The position numbers and the translations under genes are program-made. Positions 1-8,223 of a DNA stretch of 44,317 nucleotides are shown here, in pieces. The first letter of the stretch is position 1, and each line of letters begins with the position of its first letter. The stretch is from contig CAZIRA010000008.1 of assembly GCA_964541615.1 (NCBI GenBank), forward strand, positions 1 through 44,317, written 5' to 3'. The DNA comes from UPXZ01 sp964541615 (GTDB taxonomy: Bacteria; Bacteroidota; Bacteroidia; Bacteroidales; Paludibacteraceae). The notes beneath the pieces are model-generated. The model saw nothing but the letters and a program-made list of their open reading frames with translations, did no database searches and was not told the DNA's origin.

Positions 1-86
1 AAAAAATGAGAAAATTCTCTTATTATGCAAAGTAAGCAGTTTTCGCTAAATGGAGTACTGTTAAAAATGTTAATGACCTTTCCGTA

Positions 87-102
87 TTGTTAAATATAAC
101 AA
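87..102. promoter_or_regulatory. Perfect 6-bp inverted repeat, possible operator
   Basis: TTGTTA-AATA-TAACAA is a perfect inverted repeat in the upstream region of the first gene. It could be a regulator binding site, but in such AT-rich DNA a 6-bp palindrome can arise by chance. No regulator is encoded nearby. Confidence 0.25.
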
Positions 103-161
103 ATATATGTATATGAATCACGAAAAACCGAATATTCAGCTGAGAAATTTACTTTAATTTA

Positions 162-201
162 AAAAATGGTAACAAAAAAAGTAAAAATGGTAACAAAAAA
201 A
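162..201. repeat. Two 19-base direct repeats with 21-base period
   Basis: The same 19 bases (five A, TGGTAAC, then A's) occur at 162-180 and 183-201. The 21-base period is two DNA helical turns, so both copies would face the same side of the helix. They end 13 bases before the candidate -7 element at 215, a position suited to an activator or repressor. Function is inferred. Confidence 0.4.
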
Positions 202-214
202 AATATTCCGGCTG

Positions 215-222
215 TAATTTTG
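215..222 (+). promoter_or_regulatory. Candidate -7 promoter element
   Basis: TAATTTTG matches the Bacteroidetes -7 consensus TAnnTTTG exactly. No clear TTTG -33 box is seen at the usual distance, so an activator may be needed. Transcription from here would give a leader of about 100 bases before the gene at 329. Confidence 0.35.
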
Positions 223-328
223 CGTGGAATGATTCTAAATAATATTTTGGTCTTAACTGAATCGAAATATGTTTTTAATCTTATTGATTTGAATGAAATC
301 TAAATTGTAATTGAAAAGAACTCATATT

Positions 329-811
329 ATGAAAAAAAACCTACTAATTATCATCCTTTTTTTACTTGCATCTTTAACTGTAGAGGCAGTAGAAAGCTAT
401 AACCAATTTTGCAAAGATAATAATTCGGAGCGAATTATTTCTTTAAATACCGGTGTTCATTCAAAGATTTATCTCTCGGACAATACTTTGATGTATAGTA
501 ATCCTTCCTCACCTCCATTGGTAGTGGAGACTGATCTTGCTTCTGTTTCAAAATTGTACGAAGAGAATTCAGATTTTAACTCTATTGAATTGATAAAAAT
601 AAGAATTAAATCAGCACCCGGTAAGTCGTTGTTATTTAATACAAGTCAACTAAGCTCATTCGACAAACTCAAATGCATTGTTTTGGTATATGAGTATCAC
701 GCTTGCTCCGATAATTCTGAGCAATGTTTAAGTAGCATGACAGATAGTTTGGTGAAAACTGACGATCCCTCTACTGTTCACATCCTTTTCGACCTTTCAA
801 TTCCACAATAG
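329..811 (+). CDS. Small exported protein of unknown function
   Basis: The product is 160 residues. The in-frame TTG at 311 would add MKRTHI, but the ATG at 329 gives a standard signal peptide: two lysines, a hydrophobic core around residues 4-15 and a cleavage-like EAVES region near residue 20. I recognise no family. The mature part has four cysteines (FCK, KCI, ACS, QCL), which could form two disulfides outside the cytoplasm. Only 22 bases separate it from the large T9SS protein downstream, so the two are probably co-transcribed and may act together at the cell surface. Function is unknown. Confidence 0.75.
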   Translation: MKKNLLIIILFLLASLTVEAVESYNQFCKDNNSERIISLNTGVHSKIYLSDNTLMYSNPSSPPLVVETDLASVSKLYEENSDFNSIELIKIRIKSAPGKSLLFNTSQLSSFDKLKCIVLVYEYHACSDNSEQCLSSMTDSLVKTDDPSTVHILFDLSIPQ

Positions 812-833
812 AAAAATTATAACAGATACAGCT

Positions 834-3800
834 ATGAAAAGATATTTTACTCAAACCATTTTGATAAAATTTACAATATTACCGGTGGTAATATTTTTGA
901 GTTTTCAACTGATGGCACAGCAAGCTGAAGTACCGGTAACGTTTACTCAGCGAACATCAGTTTACTCTCCTAATCAGAAAATATATAATATTAAAGGTGA
1001 TTTTCAAATGATTGGGAATACCAATATGACTTATGCCAATCCATCAACCGCAACATCAAACAGCAGTGACATGATTTACGTTGATGTAGATGGGCTACCT
1101 CAAACGTTAAACTCCTCTTCTGCAACGCTTGAATTTTCTAATGAAAATGGCGCAGATCCCAATTGTACCAATGTAGTCTATGCCGGGCTTTATTGGTTGG
1201 GCAGAGCCCATGATTCAGCAACAAGTCCTCATACTTTCTCGGTAACTAAGAATAATATTCCGGGAGCGGGAAGTACTCAAGCTGTTAATTACAATCAAAA
1301 TATATATAATGGTGCAGTTAGTATCTATACAGGTTACACCTTGCAGATTTCCCGAACGGGTGGTAATAATAACAGAACGATTACTTACACATTTCTACCA
1401 GGAACTTCCGTTGGAGGGAATAGAGTTGATTTTGTTTACGCTCATAATTCAGGCAACCAAACTCTTACAGTTAGCGTGAATCAAGGGGCAGCCGTTTCGG
1501 TTCCTACTACATCTATTAATGCAAATAGTGCTGTACTCACTTCACCGTATTTAGTTTACGATCCTTCCGGAGGTGTAGCCATCGAAGTTGTCAGCCTTCA
1601 CAGAAACGGTTCAAACGCTAACGTGGGGGATTCCTATGCGTACATGCACATCCATGGAACTTATACTAACTCCGGTACGGTTACAAAAAATTACGATAAA
1701 AGTGTGGTGTACCTGAAACATTCTAATACTACCGGTTACACCCAGGTAAATGCTTCGGATCTTAATTTTACTACAAACATATTATATCCATCAGGAAACT
1801 ACGGTAATATGTACACTGCTTATGCAGAAGTAACAGACTATGTCAGGCAGCATGGTACAGGAATGTATACAGTTGCAGATATTGCTTTAATTGAAGGTTC
1901 TGGCGGAAATACCGGTTATTTCGGAGGATGGGGAATGGTAGTGGTATATGAAAACTCAAAAATGAAATGGCGCGACGTAACTATTTTTGATGGATATGCC
2001 TATATTCAGGGCAATGTAGTAGCTTCAAACGAACTGCTGATCTCCGGATTTAATACAGTCAAAAGCGGAAATGTAAACATGAAGTTAGGGTTGATAGCGG
2101 GCGAGGGAGATCAAAGTATTTCAGGTGATTATTTTGAAATTCTTCCTCATGATAAGTTGAATTTAGCCACTCCGGCAACTACAGACTGGGTGAGATTGAG
2201 CCATAACTCTAACAGTACCACAAATTTCTTTAATAGTTCTATACCGTCTTCTAGTCCCAGGACTCCTAACTTGACGGATAATTCCGGAATTGATATTGCC
2301 ATGTTTAATATTAATAATACCGGCAATTCATTGGTTACAAACGAACAGACGTTTACTAAATTCAGGTATGGAAGTAGTCAGGATACTTACATTATCCCAA
2401 CCATAGCCATGGCGGTCGATGCTTATGTTCCTGAACTTGCCCCGTACATTGAAGTGTTAGCAGTCAACGGGTTACCGTATAATGGTTTAAATCAAGAAGT
2501 GTTGCCAAACGGAGATATTTCCTATACTATTAATTTAAGAAATCCGGGAAATGAAGCTGTTAACAACGGAGTAATTACAATTCCGATACCATACAATGCA
2601 TCTTTTGTGAGTGCTTCAGCACAATATTTCTTAGGTACCGGTGGCTCTAATCCTATTCAGCCTTATTTTGTTAACACTCCTCCAACAGGAGAAATCAAAT
2701 GGGATATTGGATATGTCCCAAAACCGGCTGATCCAACAGACGTTTTAGGTATTTTTACTTTTACGCTGAAAGCAACAAATGACTGTTTCTTGCTTGTCAA
2801 TCAAAATTGTAATCCGTTAATATCCATAACGGGTACAGCAAGCGGTGTGGGAGAAAATTCTCAGACTATTTTTTACAACCTGAAGTTCATTACCGGATAT
2901 GGTCAAAACACTTGTAATCAAGAACCTATAACAGGCCCTTTGAATGTTATCATTGATGCTGCGGAATATGTGGCTGAAAATTGCGGTTCAGTTTCAAGTG
3001 GTATTCGGACTTTTAATTACTGCTACAATGCGTCGCAACCTTCTTATAGTTTTGCCGATATTGCAGGGCAATTTCCCGCAGGTAGTAGATTTTATAGTGC
3101 TGTAATCCAGGCTGTTGATCCGATAACAGGACAAACTTACGTAACGCCTGACCCGAATGCGGTGGAGTATTCATCTACGAACCCTTTCCCAAATAACCTT
3201 GGTGAAGTAACCTACTATGCAATTCCGCCACTTGCACCTACTTGCTGGTGGGAATTTAAGATAAATATTTCAAACTGTAACCTTTGGTATGGCACGAATA
3301 GTGAAGATTGGGGAACTCCTTCAAACTGGACTGGAAATGTTGTCCCTTTACCTACGGAAGATGTAATTTTTGCCACTGTTCAAAACTATGGACAAGAAGC
3401 AATTCGTGATTTAGTGTTAGATCAAAACAGAACTACACGTGATATTGTCAATCAGTCATCAAGAAAAATAATTGTACCGATTGATAAATCCTTAACTGTG
3501 TCACGAGATGCAAATACAGGAGCTGCTTCACAGCTAGTGCTTAACTCTAAAATTAATCATGCCAATGGAGCCATCGTGTTTGAAGACCTGACGCTTAACC
3601 AATCGGTGGGTGCAACTGTTAAATTTGCTTCAAAATCCAAACCGGCCGTAGGTGATACCTGGCCACGTGTTTGGCAGTTCTTCGGACCGCCGGTCAGAAA
3701 TAAGAGCTTAACAGAATTGTTTGGTACAACGGTACAGGGAAGCATTAACGGTGGAGACCCTGGCGTAAATACCATAGTAAGAAAATACGATGAATCCCTA

Positions 3801-5048
3801 AGTATTCAGGGTAACCCACAAGAGAAGTGGGGAGACATAGGGCTAAATGATATTGTTACGCCATACTACGGATTTGAGGTTACTCAACCACAGCAAAAGT
3901 TTCTTGATGCCGATAATATGCCATATAGTTTTGCTGGAAGTTTAGTAACAGACCCAACAAATACGCTGAATTTCAGTATTTCTTCTTCGGGTATATTCTC
4001 ACGTGGCAACTATATTTTATCAAATCCGTATGCATCTCCCATATTGATAAGCAATATGACTACAGCCGATTTTGTAAACATTGACCCGACTATCTACATC
4101 TATAACACAGGAAGCCGTCAGGACTGGTTGGATAACAACGGAATATCTACTGTCGGAAATCAACCCGGTACTTATACTTCAATCCCAATCAATGCATCAA
4201 CGACCATTCAAAATAATCAAATACCATCAATGCAAGGGTTTATGATAAAAGCGATAACAGATGGGGCACCGGTTACCAGTTTCAGATTCAGGTATGAAAC
4301 GGTTTATAAAGGCTCACTTACAGGCATTAACGAACCAATGCGTGTTCGCGCGTCAGAGAATGTTCAATCAGAAAACGGCATTATGCCATTAATCAAAATG
4401 GATATTTTAGGTGTAAACAGCTCTGACAGAGTTTATCTGATTACTGTCGATGGTGCCTCGAAAGCTTATGATCCGGGATGGGACGGTGTGAAGTCACTTT
4501 CTTCCAACGTAGTGCAACTCTTTGCAAATGATGCCAACGGCAGAAAATTGCAGGTAAATACCGATTCCGATTTGAACGATACATACGTCGGGCTGGTTTC
4601 TGGTGGCGAAAGTACTTATACACTGAGATTTACTTTCAATGATGAGATGTATGGGCTTTATAATTCGCTTTACATCCAGGACTTATTGACCGGAACAACC
4701 AATGAAATTACCAATGGAATGGAAATGTCCGTGTCAGCTACCGCAGGCACTGTAAATCAACGATTCAAACTATCAGCCAGTAGAATTTCAACAAGTGTTC
4801 ATTCTGATAATATTTCCGAAGCACTTAAATTGGCATTCAACCAATCGGATATTATCATTAGCAATAGTACGAATGAAAATGTACAGGTTACGGTTTACAA
4901 TCTGGTAGGGCAGCCAGTATTTACGAAAGATATTGCTGCAGGACTTCAAACCGTCAAACACGGATTGTCGAAAGGTACCTATGTTATTAAAGCAAAAACT
5001 GCTGTAAGCGGTGAAAAAACAATTCTCAAATCAATAATTAATAATTAA
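834..5048 (+). CDS. Giant T9SS-secreted adhesin-like surface protein
   Basis: The product is 1404 residues. It has an N-terminal signal peptide ending near LMAQQ (residues 1-30). Residues ~90-450 resemble the N-terminal region of bacterial DUF11-type adhesins, with VYAGLYWLGR and GGWGMVVVYE motifs. Residues ~540-690 form a DUF11-like beta domain (ISYTINLRNPGNEAVNNGV). Around 817-900 there is the WYG...DW..PSNW...VPLPTEDV pattern frequent in secreted Bacteroidota proteins. The last ~75 residues are a T9SS type A sorting domain, with VTVYNLVGQ and GLSKGTYVIKA motifs. It is therefore likely exported by the Sec pathway, passed through T9SS and attached to the cell surface. No catalytic motif is visible. 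A role in adhesion or gliding is inferred from architecture only. Confidence 0.85.
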   Translation: MKRYFTQTILIKFTILPVVIFLSFQLMAQQAEVPVTFTQRTSVYSPNQKIYNIKGDFQMIGNTNMTYANPSTATSNSSDMIYVDVDGLPQTLNSSSATLEFSNENGADPNCTNVVYAGLYWLGRAHDSATSPHTFSVTKNNIPGAGSTQAVNYNQNIYNGAVSIYTGYTLQISRTGGNNNRTITYTFLPGTSVGGNRVDFVYAHNSGNQTLTVSVNQGAAVSVPTTSINANSAVLTSPYLVYDPSGGVAIEVVSLHRNGSNANVGDSYAYMHIHGTYTNSGTVTKNYDKSVVYLKHSNTTGYTQVNASDLNFTTNILYPSGNYGNMYTAYAEVTDYVRQHGTGMYTVADIALIEGSGGNTGYFGGWGMVVVYENSKMKWRDVTIFDGYAYIQGNVVASNELLISGFNTVKSGNVNMKLGLIAGEGDQSISGDYFEILPHDKLNLATPATTDWVRLSHNSNSTTNFFNSSIPSSSPRTPNLTDNSGIDIAMFNINNTGNSLVTNEQTFTKFRYGSSQDTYIIPTIAMAVDAYVPELAPYIEVLAVNGLPYNGLNQEVLPNGDISYTINLRNPGNEAVNNGVITIPIPYNASFVSASAQYFLGTGGSNPIQPYFVNTPPTGEIKWDIGYVPKPADPTDVLGIFTFTLKATNDCFLLVNQNCNPLISITGTASGVGENSQTIFYNLKFITGYGQNTCNQEPITGPLNVIIDAAEYVAENCGSVSSGIRTFNYCYNASQPSYSFADIAGQFPAGSRFYSAVIQAVDPITGQTYVTPDPNAVEYSSTNPFPNNLGEVTYYAIPPLAPTCWWEFKINISNCNLWYGTNSEDWGTPSNWTGNVVPLPTEDVIFATVQNYGQEAIRDLVLDQNRTTRDIVNQSSRKIIVPIDKSLTVSRDANTGAASQLVLNSKINHANGAIVFEDLTLNQSVGATVKFASKSKPAVGDTWPRVWQFFGPPVRNKSLTELFGTTVQGSINGGDPGVNTIVRKYDESLSIQGNPQEKWGDIGLNDIVTPYYGFEVTQPQQKFLDADNMPYSFAGSLVTDPTNTLNFSISSSGIFSRGNYILSNPYASPILISNMTTADFVNIDPTIYIYNTGSRQDWLDNNGISTVGNQPGTYTSIPINASTTIQNNQIPSMQGFMIKAITDGAPVTSFRFRYETVYKGSLTGINEPMRVRASENVQSENGIMPLIKMDILGVNSSDRVYLITVDGASKAYDPGWDGVKSLSSNVVQLFANDANGRKLQVNTDSDLNDTYVGLVSGGESTYTLRFTFNDEMYGLYNSLYIQDLLTGTTNEITNGMEMSVSATAGTVNQRFKLSASRISTSVHSDNISEALKLAFNQSDIIISNSTNENVQVTVYNLVGQPVFTKDIAAGLQTVKHGLSKGTYVIKAKTAVSGEKTILKSIINN

Positions 5049-5056
5049 AAGTGAAT

Positions 5057-5095
5057 GCTTCGGCTGATGACTGAATAAATGGCATCAGCCGGAGC
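5057..5095 (+). terminator. Strong intergenic hairpin
   Basis: GCTTCGGCTGATG (5057-5069) pairs with CATCAGCCGGAGC (5083-5095) over 13 pairs including one T-G wobble. No T-run follows. It could be a weak terminator, or an mRNA-stabilising hairpin that protects the long transcript upstream while allowing some readthrough. Confidence 0.45.
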
Positions 5096-5141
5096 CTAAC
5101 AAGTTAACATTATTGCTTCTAATTCAATAAAAAACTGACAA

Positions 5142-5771
5142 ATGAAAGAAAAAATACCCGCAATAGCATTAATTACAATTGCAGTCATTGCCATATCCGT
5201 TTTGACACTCCAAATGACAATAAAAAACATATCTGAAGATTCGTTGATTTGGGTTACGGATGTCAAAAACGGATATGAAGGATACGGAGACCCGTTGGAA
5301 GTTCCTGAATTCAAAGAGCGTGCTCAAACAAGTATCCGTCAGGTACCTGTTTATTCCGGAGAAGTTGAAATATCACCCTATTCTGCCTCAAAATCACTTC
5401 CTGATAATCCTAACTTCGATGCCGGATTTTTCTCTAACTCAGTTACCTCAGTAGCAGATGTTATGAGTCCTCAAAGAAGGTCGTCTTACAGAGAGAATTC
5501 AGAACAACACTCTTTATCGATAATGCCGGTTCTTCCAAAAAAATCATCCATGGATGGGTTGATAGCGTCAAACAGATTGACTCAAGCCGAAACTGTAACT
5601 GCTGAATTAGCGGCACCCTTTTCAAATTCTTCCGCAGGAATGGGTGGCCCGCAAAGAATGTTTGGTGACAATGATAATCCTCCTGCAGAAGGTGCTCCGG
5701 TAGGTGAAGGCACTGCGTTTCTTCTTCTGCTCGTAGCTGCATATGCATTTTATATTAGATTGAAAAGATAG
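5142..5771 (+). CDS. Small membrane-anchored protein with PVGEG C-terminal tail
   Basis: The product is 209 residues. Residues 5-28 are hydrophobic and act as a signal peptide or membrane anchor. The middle is a low-complexity, polar, proline- and serine-rich stretch with no recognisable domain. The end is striking: PVGEG, then a hydrophobic segment (residues ~191-203), then RLKR. This tripartite tail (short motif, transmembrane stretch, basic end) resembles sorting tails of the PEP-CTERM or GlyGly-CTERM kind. Similar PVG-G tails occur on other Bacteroidota proteins, but I know of no proven sorting enzyme for them. It lies 93 bases after the giant T9SS protein and may belong to the same surface assembly. 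Function is unknown. Confidence 0.7.
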   Translation: MKEKIPAIALITIAVIAISVLTLQMTIKNISEDSLIWVTDVKNGYEGYGDPLEVPEFKERAQTSIRQVPVYSGEVEISPYSASKSLPDNPNFDAGFFSNSVTSVADVMSPQRRSSYRENSEQHSLSIMPVLPKKSSMDGLIASNRLTQAETVTAELAAPFSNSSAGMGGPQRMFGDNDNPPAEGAPVGEGTAFLLLLVAAYAFYIRLKR

Positions 5772-5937
5772 AATATTTATTTTAAATGTCTCTGCGAAGA
5801 GGTACTGACGGTATTTAACGCCGCATTATTAATCCCGATAAAATCGGTTCTCATAAAAAAAACTTTTTGTTTTTGTGGAAAAAGTAAGATGTTAATCGCA
5901 AATTTTTCCCTTTTTTTCTGTTTGTTTTACGTAGTGC

Positions 5938-5969
5938 AAAAAGGTGTCAATGTGCATTGGCACCTTTTT
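5938..5969 (+). terminator. Intrinsic terminator, end of the surface unit
   Basis: AAAAAGGTG (5938-5946) and CAAT (5948-5951) pair with ATTG (5956-5959) and CACCTTTTT (5961-5969), with one T-G wobble between the two blocks and a GTGC loop. Further T-rich sequence follows. The A-run/T-run symmetry means it could work in both directions. Confidence 0.8.
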
Positions 5970-6064
5970 ATTTTTAAAATTTTGAGAAAGCTGTGAGATT
6001 TGTTCATGTCAAAAATTGAAGTTTAAAAATCATTTTTTATAAGTAAATTCTCTGATATTATATC

Positions 6065-6072
6065 TACTTTTG
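6065..6072 (+). promoter_or_regulatory. Candidate -7 promoter element of the CAZyme cluster
   Basis: TACTTTTG matches the Bacteroidetes TAnnTTTG consensus and lies 57 bases before the first enzyme gene, downstream of a strong terminator. No clear -33 TTTG was found, which would fit an activator-dependent promoter. Confidence 0.4.
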
Positions 6073-6128
6073 TATCAGTAAGATAAGTTATTTCGGCTTC
6101 TGATGAAGCAGTTAATAATCTCACTTTC

Positions 6129-8219
6129 ATGACCTTAAAAAATTTTATTACCTTGAAAAACATCGATTTTAACCATAGGATACTTCTCCTTTCATTCTGT
6201 TTGCTGATTGTGTCAGGAGTTGCAAGTACGGGCCCTTCGTATGATTTCTCAAAATTGAAAAGAGAGAAGCCGGGGCGAGGCCTTGTTGTAGTCCGCGAAA
6301 ATGAAAGCACAGTAAATCTAAGTTGGCGCTACCTCTCCTCAGATCCCATCAGCCTTGCTTTTGATGTTTTCAGAAACGGCCAAAAAATCAACATCAATCC
6401 TGTGCAAAACTCCACCTTTTTCAAGGATAAAAATGCTCCAAAAGGTGTTTTGAACTATGAAATCCGTTCTGTTTCTCCGGAAAATTCAGCTATCCGGGAA
6501 AAATGCTCCTTTTCATTGAAAAATGATACATCACTTGGATATATTAATATTCCGCTTGATGCTCCCGAAGGAGGCATGACGGCAAACGGAAGACCGTTTT
6601 TTTATCATGCAAATGACGCTAGCATTGGCGATGTGGACGGCGACGGCGAATATGAAATTATCCTGAAATGGGATCCTTCCAATTCGCGTGACAATGCTCA
6701 CGATGGTTTCACGGGAAGTGTATTTTTTGACTGTTATAACCTGAGTGGCGAAAGACTTTGGCGGATTGATTTAGGAAGAAATATCCGCGCCGGAGCGCAT
6801 TACACGCAGTTCATGGTGTATGATCTGGATGGTGACAACAAGGCTGAAGTGGTAATCAAAACTGCTGATGGCACAGTTGATGGACAGGGAAATGTGATAG
6901 GAGATAAGGATGCTGATTATCGAAATGAAGTTGGTCGAATCTTAACCGGATCTGAATACCTGACAGTTTTTGAAGGACTGACGGGCAAAGCAATTCATAC
7001 GATTGATTACATTCCGGATCGTGGAGAACCGGGAGTTTGGGGAGATGATCGTGGGAATCGGTCGGAGCGTTATTTGGCGTGTATCGCTTATCTGGATGGT
7101 GTGAATCCGAGTGTGGTGATGTGTCGCGGGTATTATACCCGTACTGTTTTGGCTGCTTTCGATTTTAAGAATAAAAAATTGGTAAACAAATGGGTTTTTG
7201 ATTCAAATGAGCCCGGAAACCGATCGTACGCCGGACAAGGAAATCACAATTTGCGTGTTGGAGATGTGGATGGCGATGGATTTGACGAGATAGTTTACGG
7301 TTCCTGCACCATTGACCACGACGGAAAAGGATTGTATTCTACCCGGATGGGGCACGGAGATGCTATGCATTTGACAGCATTTGATCCTTCAAGCAGAAAA
7401 CTCCAGGTTTGGGATTGTCACGAAAATAGAAAAGACGGCTCTTCGTTGCGCGATGCTGCGACTGGCGATGTCATTTTTCAGATAAAAAGCAATATCGATG
7501 TTGGCCGGTGCATGGCAGCAGATATTGATCCGAATTCAAGAGGAGTGGAATTTTGGTCCATTGCCTCAAACGGCATTTATAATATCAAAGGTGAACAAGT
7601 AAATCCATCTACCCGGGGTGTTTCGATAAATATGGCATCCTGGTGGGACGGCGACTTATCGCGCGAACTGCTCGACGGTGTCCGAATTTCGAAATACAAT
7701 CCTGAATTGGGATACAGCGAAGTGATACATAACTCCGAAGGATGCATCCGCAATAATGGAACAAAATCCAACCCGAATCTTTCAGCAGATATTTTAGGCG
7801 ATTGGCGGGAAGAGCTTATAGCCCGAACCAGCGACAATAAAAATCTCCGAATCTACCTTACTCCGCATGAAACAGACTACCGGTTCCACACTTTTCTCGA
7901 GGACCCGGTGTACAGAATCAGCATTGCCACTCAGAATGTGGCGTACAATCAGCCCACACAGCCCGGATTTTATTTCGGTTCGGATTTAGGAAAAATATTT
8001 ACCGAAAAAGAAATCGTAATAGAATCTGATCATGTAACTTTGGATGCAGATGACATTTATGATTCATACGAATGGTCGGTTGGTGGCACTCAAAGTTCCA
8101 GAAAAGTCACAGGAAAAGACATTCCGCTTGAGAAAATGACGAAGATAGAATTGAAAGTGACTTTTCGCGGATATGAATTTAAAGATTACGTTTTTGTCAC
8201 CTTGAAATCGAAGAAATAA
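6129..8219 (+). CDS. Rhamnogalacturonan lyase, family PL11
   Basis: The product is 696 residues and would cleave the rhamnogalacturonan I backbone by beta-elimination, leaving unsaturated GalA ends. The hydrophobic stretch at residues ~18-35 is a signal peptide. An N-terminal beta domain contains RGLVVVRENES and LSWRYLSSDP. It is followed by the PL11 beta-propeller with calcium-type repeats DVDGDGEYE (~169), DLDGDNKAE (~231) and DVDGDGFDE (~378), and the family signatures GNHNLRVGD and MGHGDAMHL. Residues ~625-696 add a small Ig-like extension not needed for the PL11 core. It opens the plus-strand enzyme run and lies four bases from the GH35 gene, so they are co-transcribed. The two other PL11 genes in the window are clearly divergent from it. 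Confidence 0.93.
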   Translation: MTLKNFITLKNIDFNHRILLLSFCLLIVSGVASTGPSYDFSKLKREKPGRGLVVVRENESTVNLSWRYLSSDPISLAFDVFRNGQKININPVQNSTFFKDKNAPKGVLNYEIRSVSPENSAIREKCSFSLKNDTSLGYINIPLDAPEGGMTANGRPFFYHANDASIGDVDGDGEYEIILKWDPSNSRDNAHDGFTGSVFFDCYNLSGERLWRIDLGRNIRAGAHYTQFMVYDLDGDNKAEVVIKTADGTVDGQGNVIGDKDADYRNEVGRILTGSEYLTVFEGLTGKAIHTIDYIPDRGEPGVWGDDRGNRSERYLACIAYLDGVNPSVVMCRGYYTRTVLAAFDFKNKKLVNKWVFDSNEPGNRSYAGQGNHNLRVGDVDGDGFDEIVYGSCTIDHDGKGLYSTRMGHGDAMHLTAFDPSSRKLQVWDCHENRKDGSSLRDAATGDVIFQIKSNIDVGRCMAADIDPNSRGVEFWSIASNGIYNIKGEQVNPSTRGVSINMASWWDGDLSRELLDGVRISKYNPELGYSEVIHNSEGCIRNNGTKSNPNLSADILGDWREELIARTSDNKNLRIYLTPHETDYRFHTFLEDPVYRISIATQNVAYNQPTQPGFYFGSDLGKIFTEKEIVIESDHVTLDADDIYDSYEWSVGGTQSSRKVTGKDIPLEKMTKIELKVTFRGYEFKDYVFVTLKSKK

Positions 8220-8223
8220 AACC

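Larger units (their letters stand above)
1..328. other. Gene-free leader region before the first gene
   Basis: No credible coding sequence was found in this AT-rich stretch. It holds a short perfect palindrome (87-102), a pair of 19-base direct repeats spaced 21 bases apart (162-201), and a match to the Bacteroidetes -7 promoter element (215-222). It is best read as the promoter and control region of the three-gene unit that starts at 329. Confidence 0.5.
5772..6128. other. Gene-free spacer with terminator and promoter
   Basis: No coding sequence is supported. The stretch contains a small CCGAT/ATCGG palindrome (5835-5847), a strong intrinsic terminator (5938-5969) and a candidate -7 element (6065-6072). 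It separates the surface-protein unit from the pectin enzyme cluster. Confidence 0.6.
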
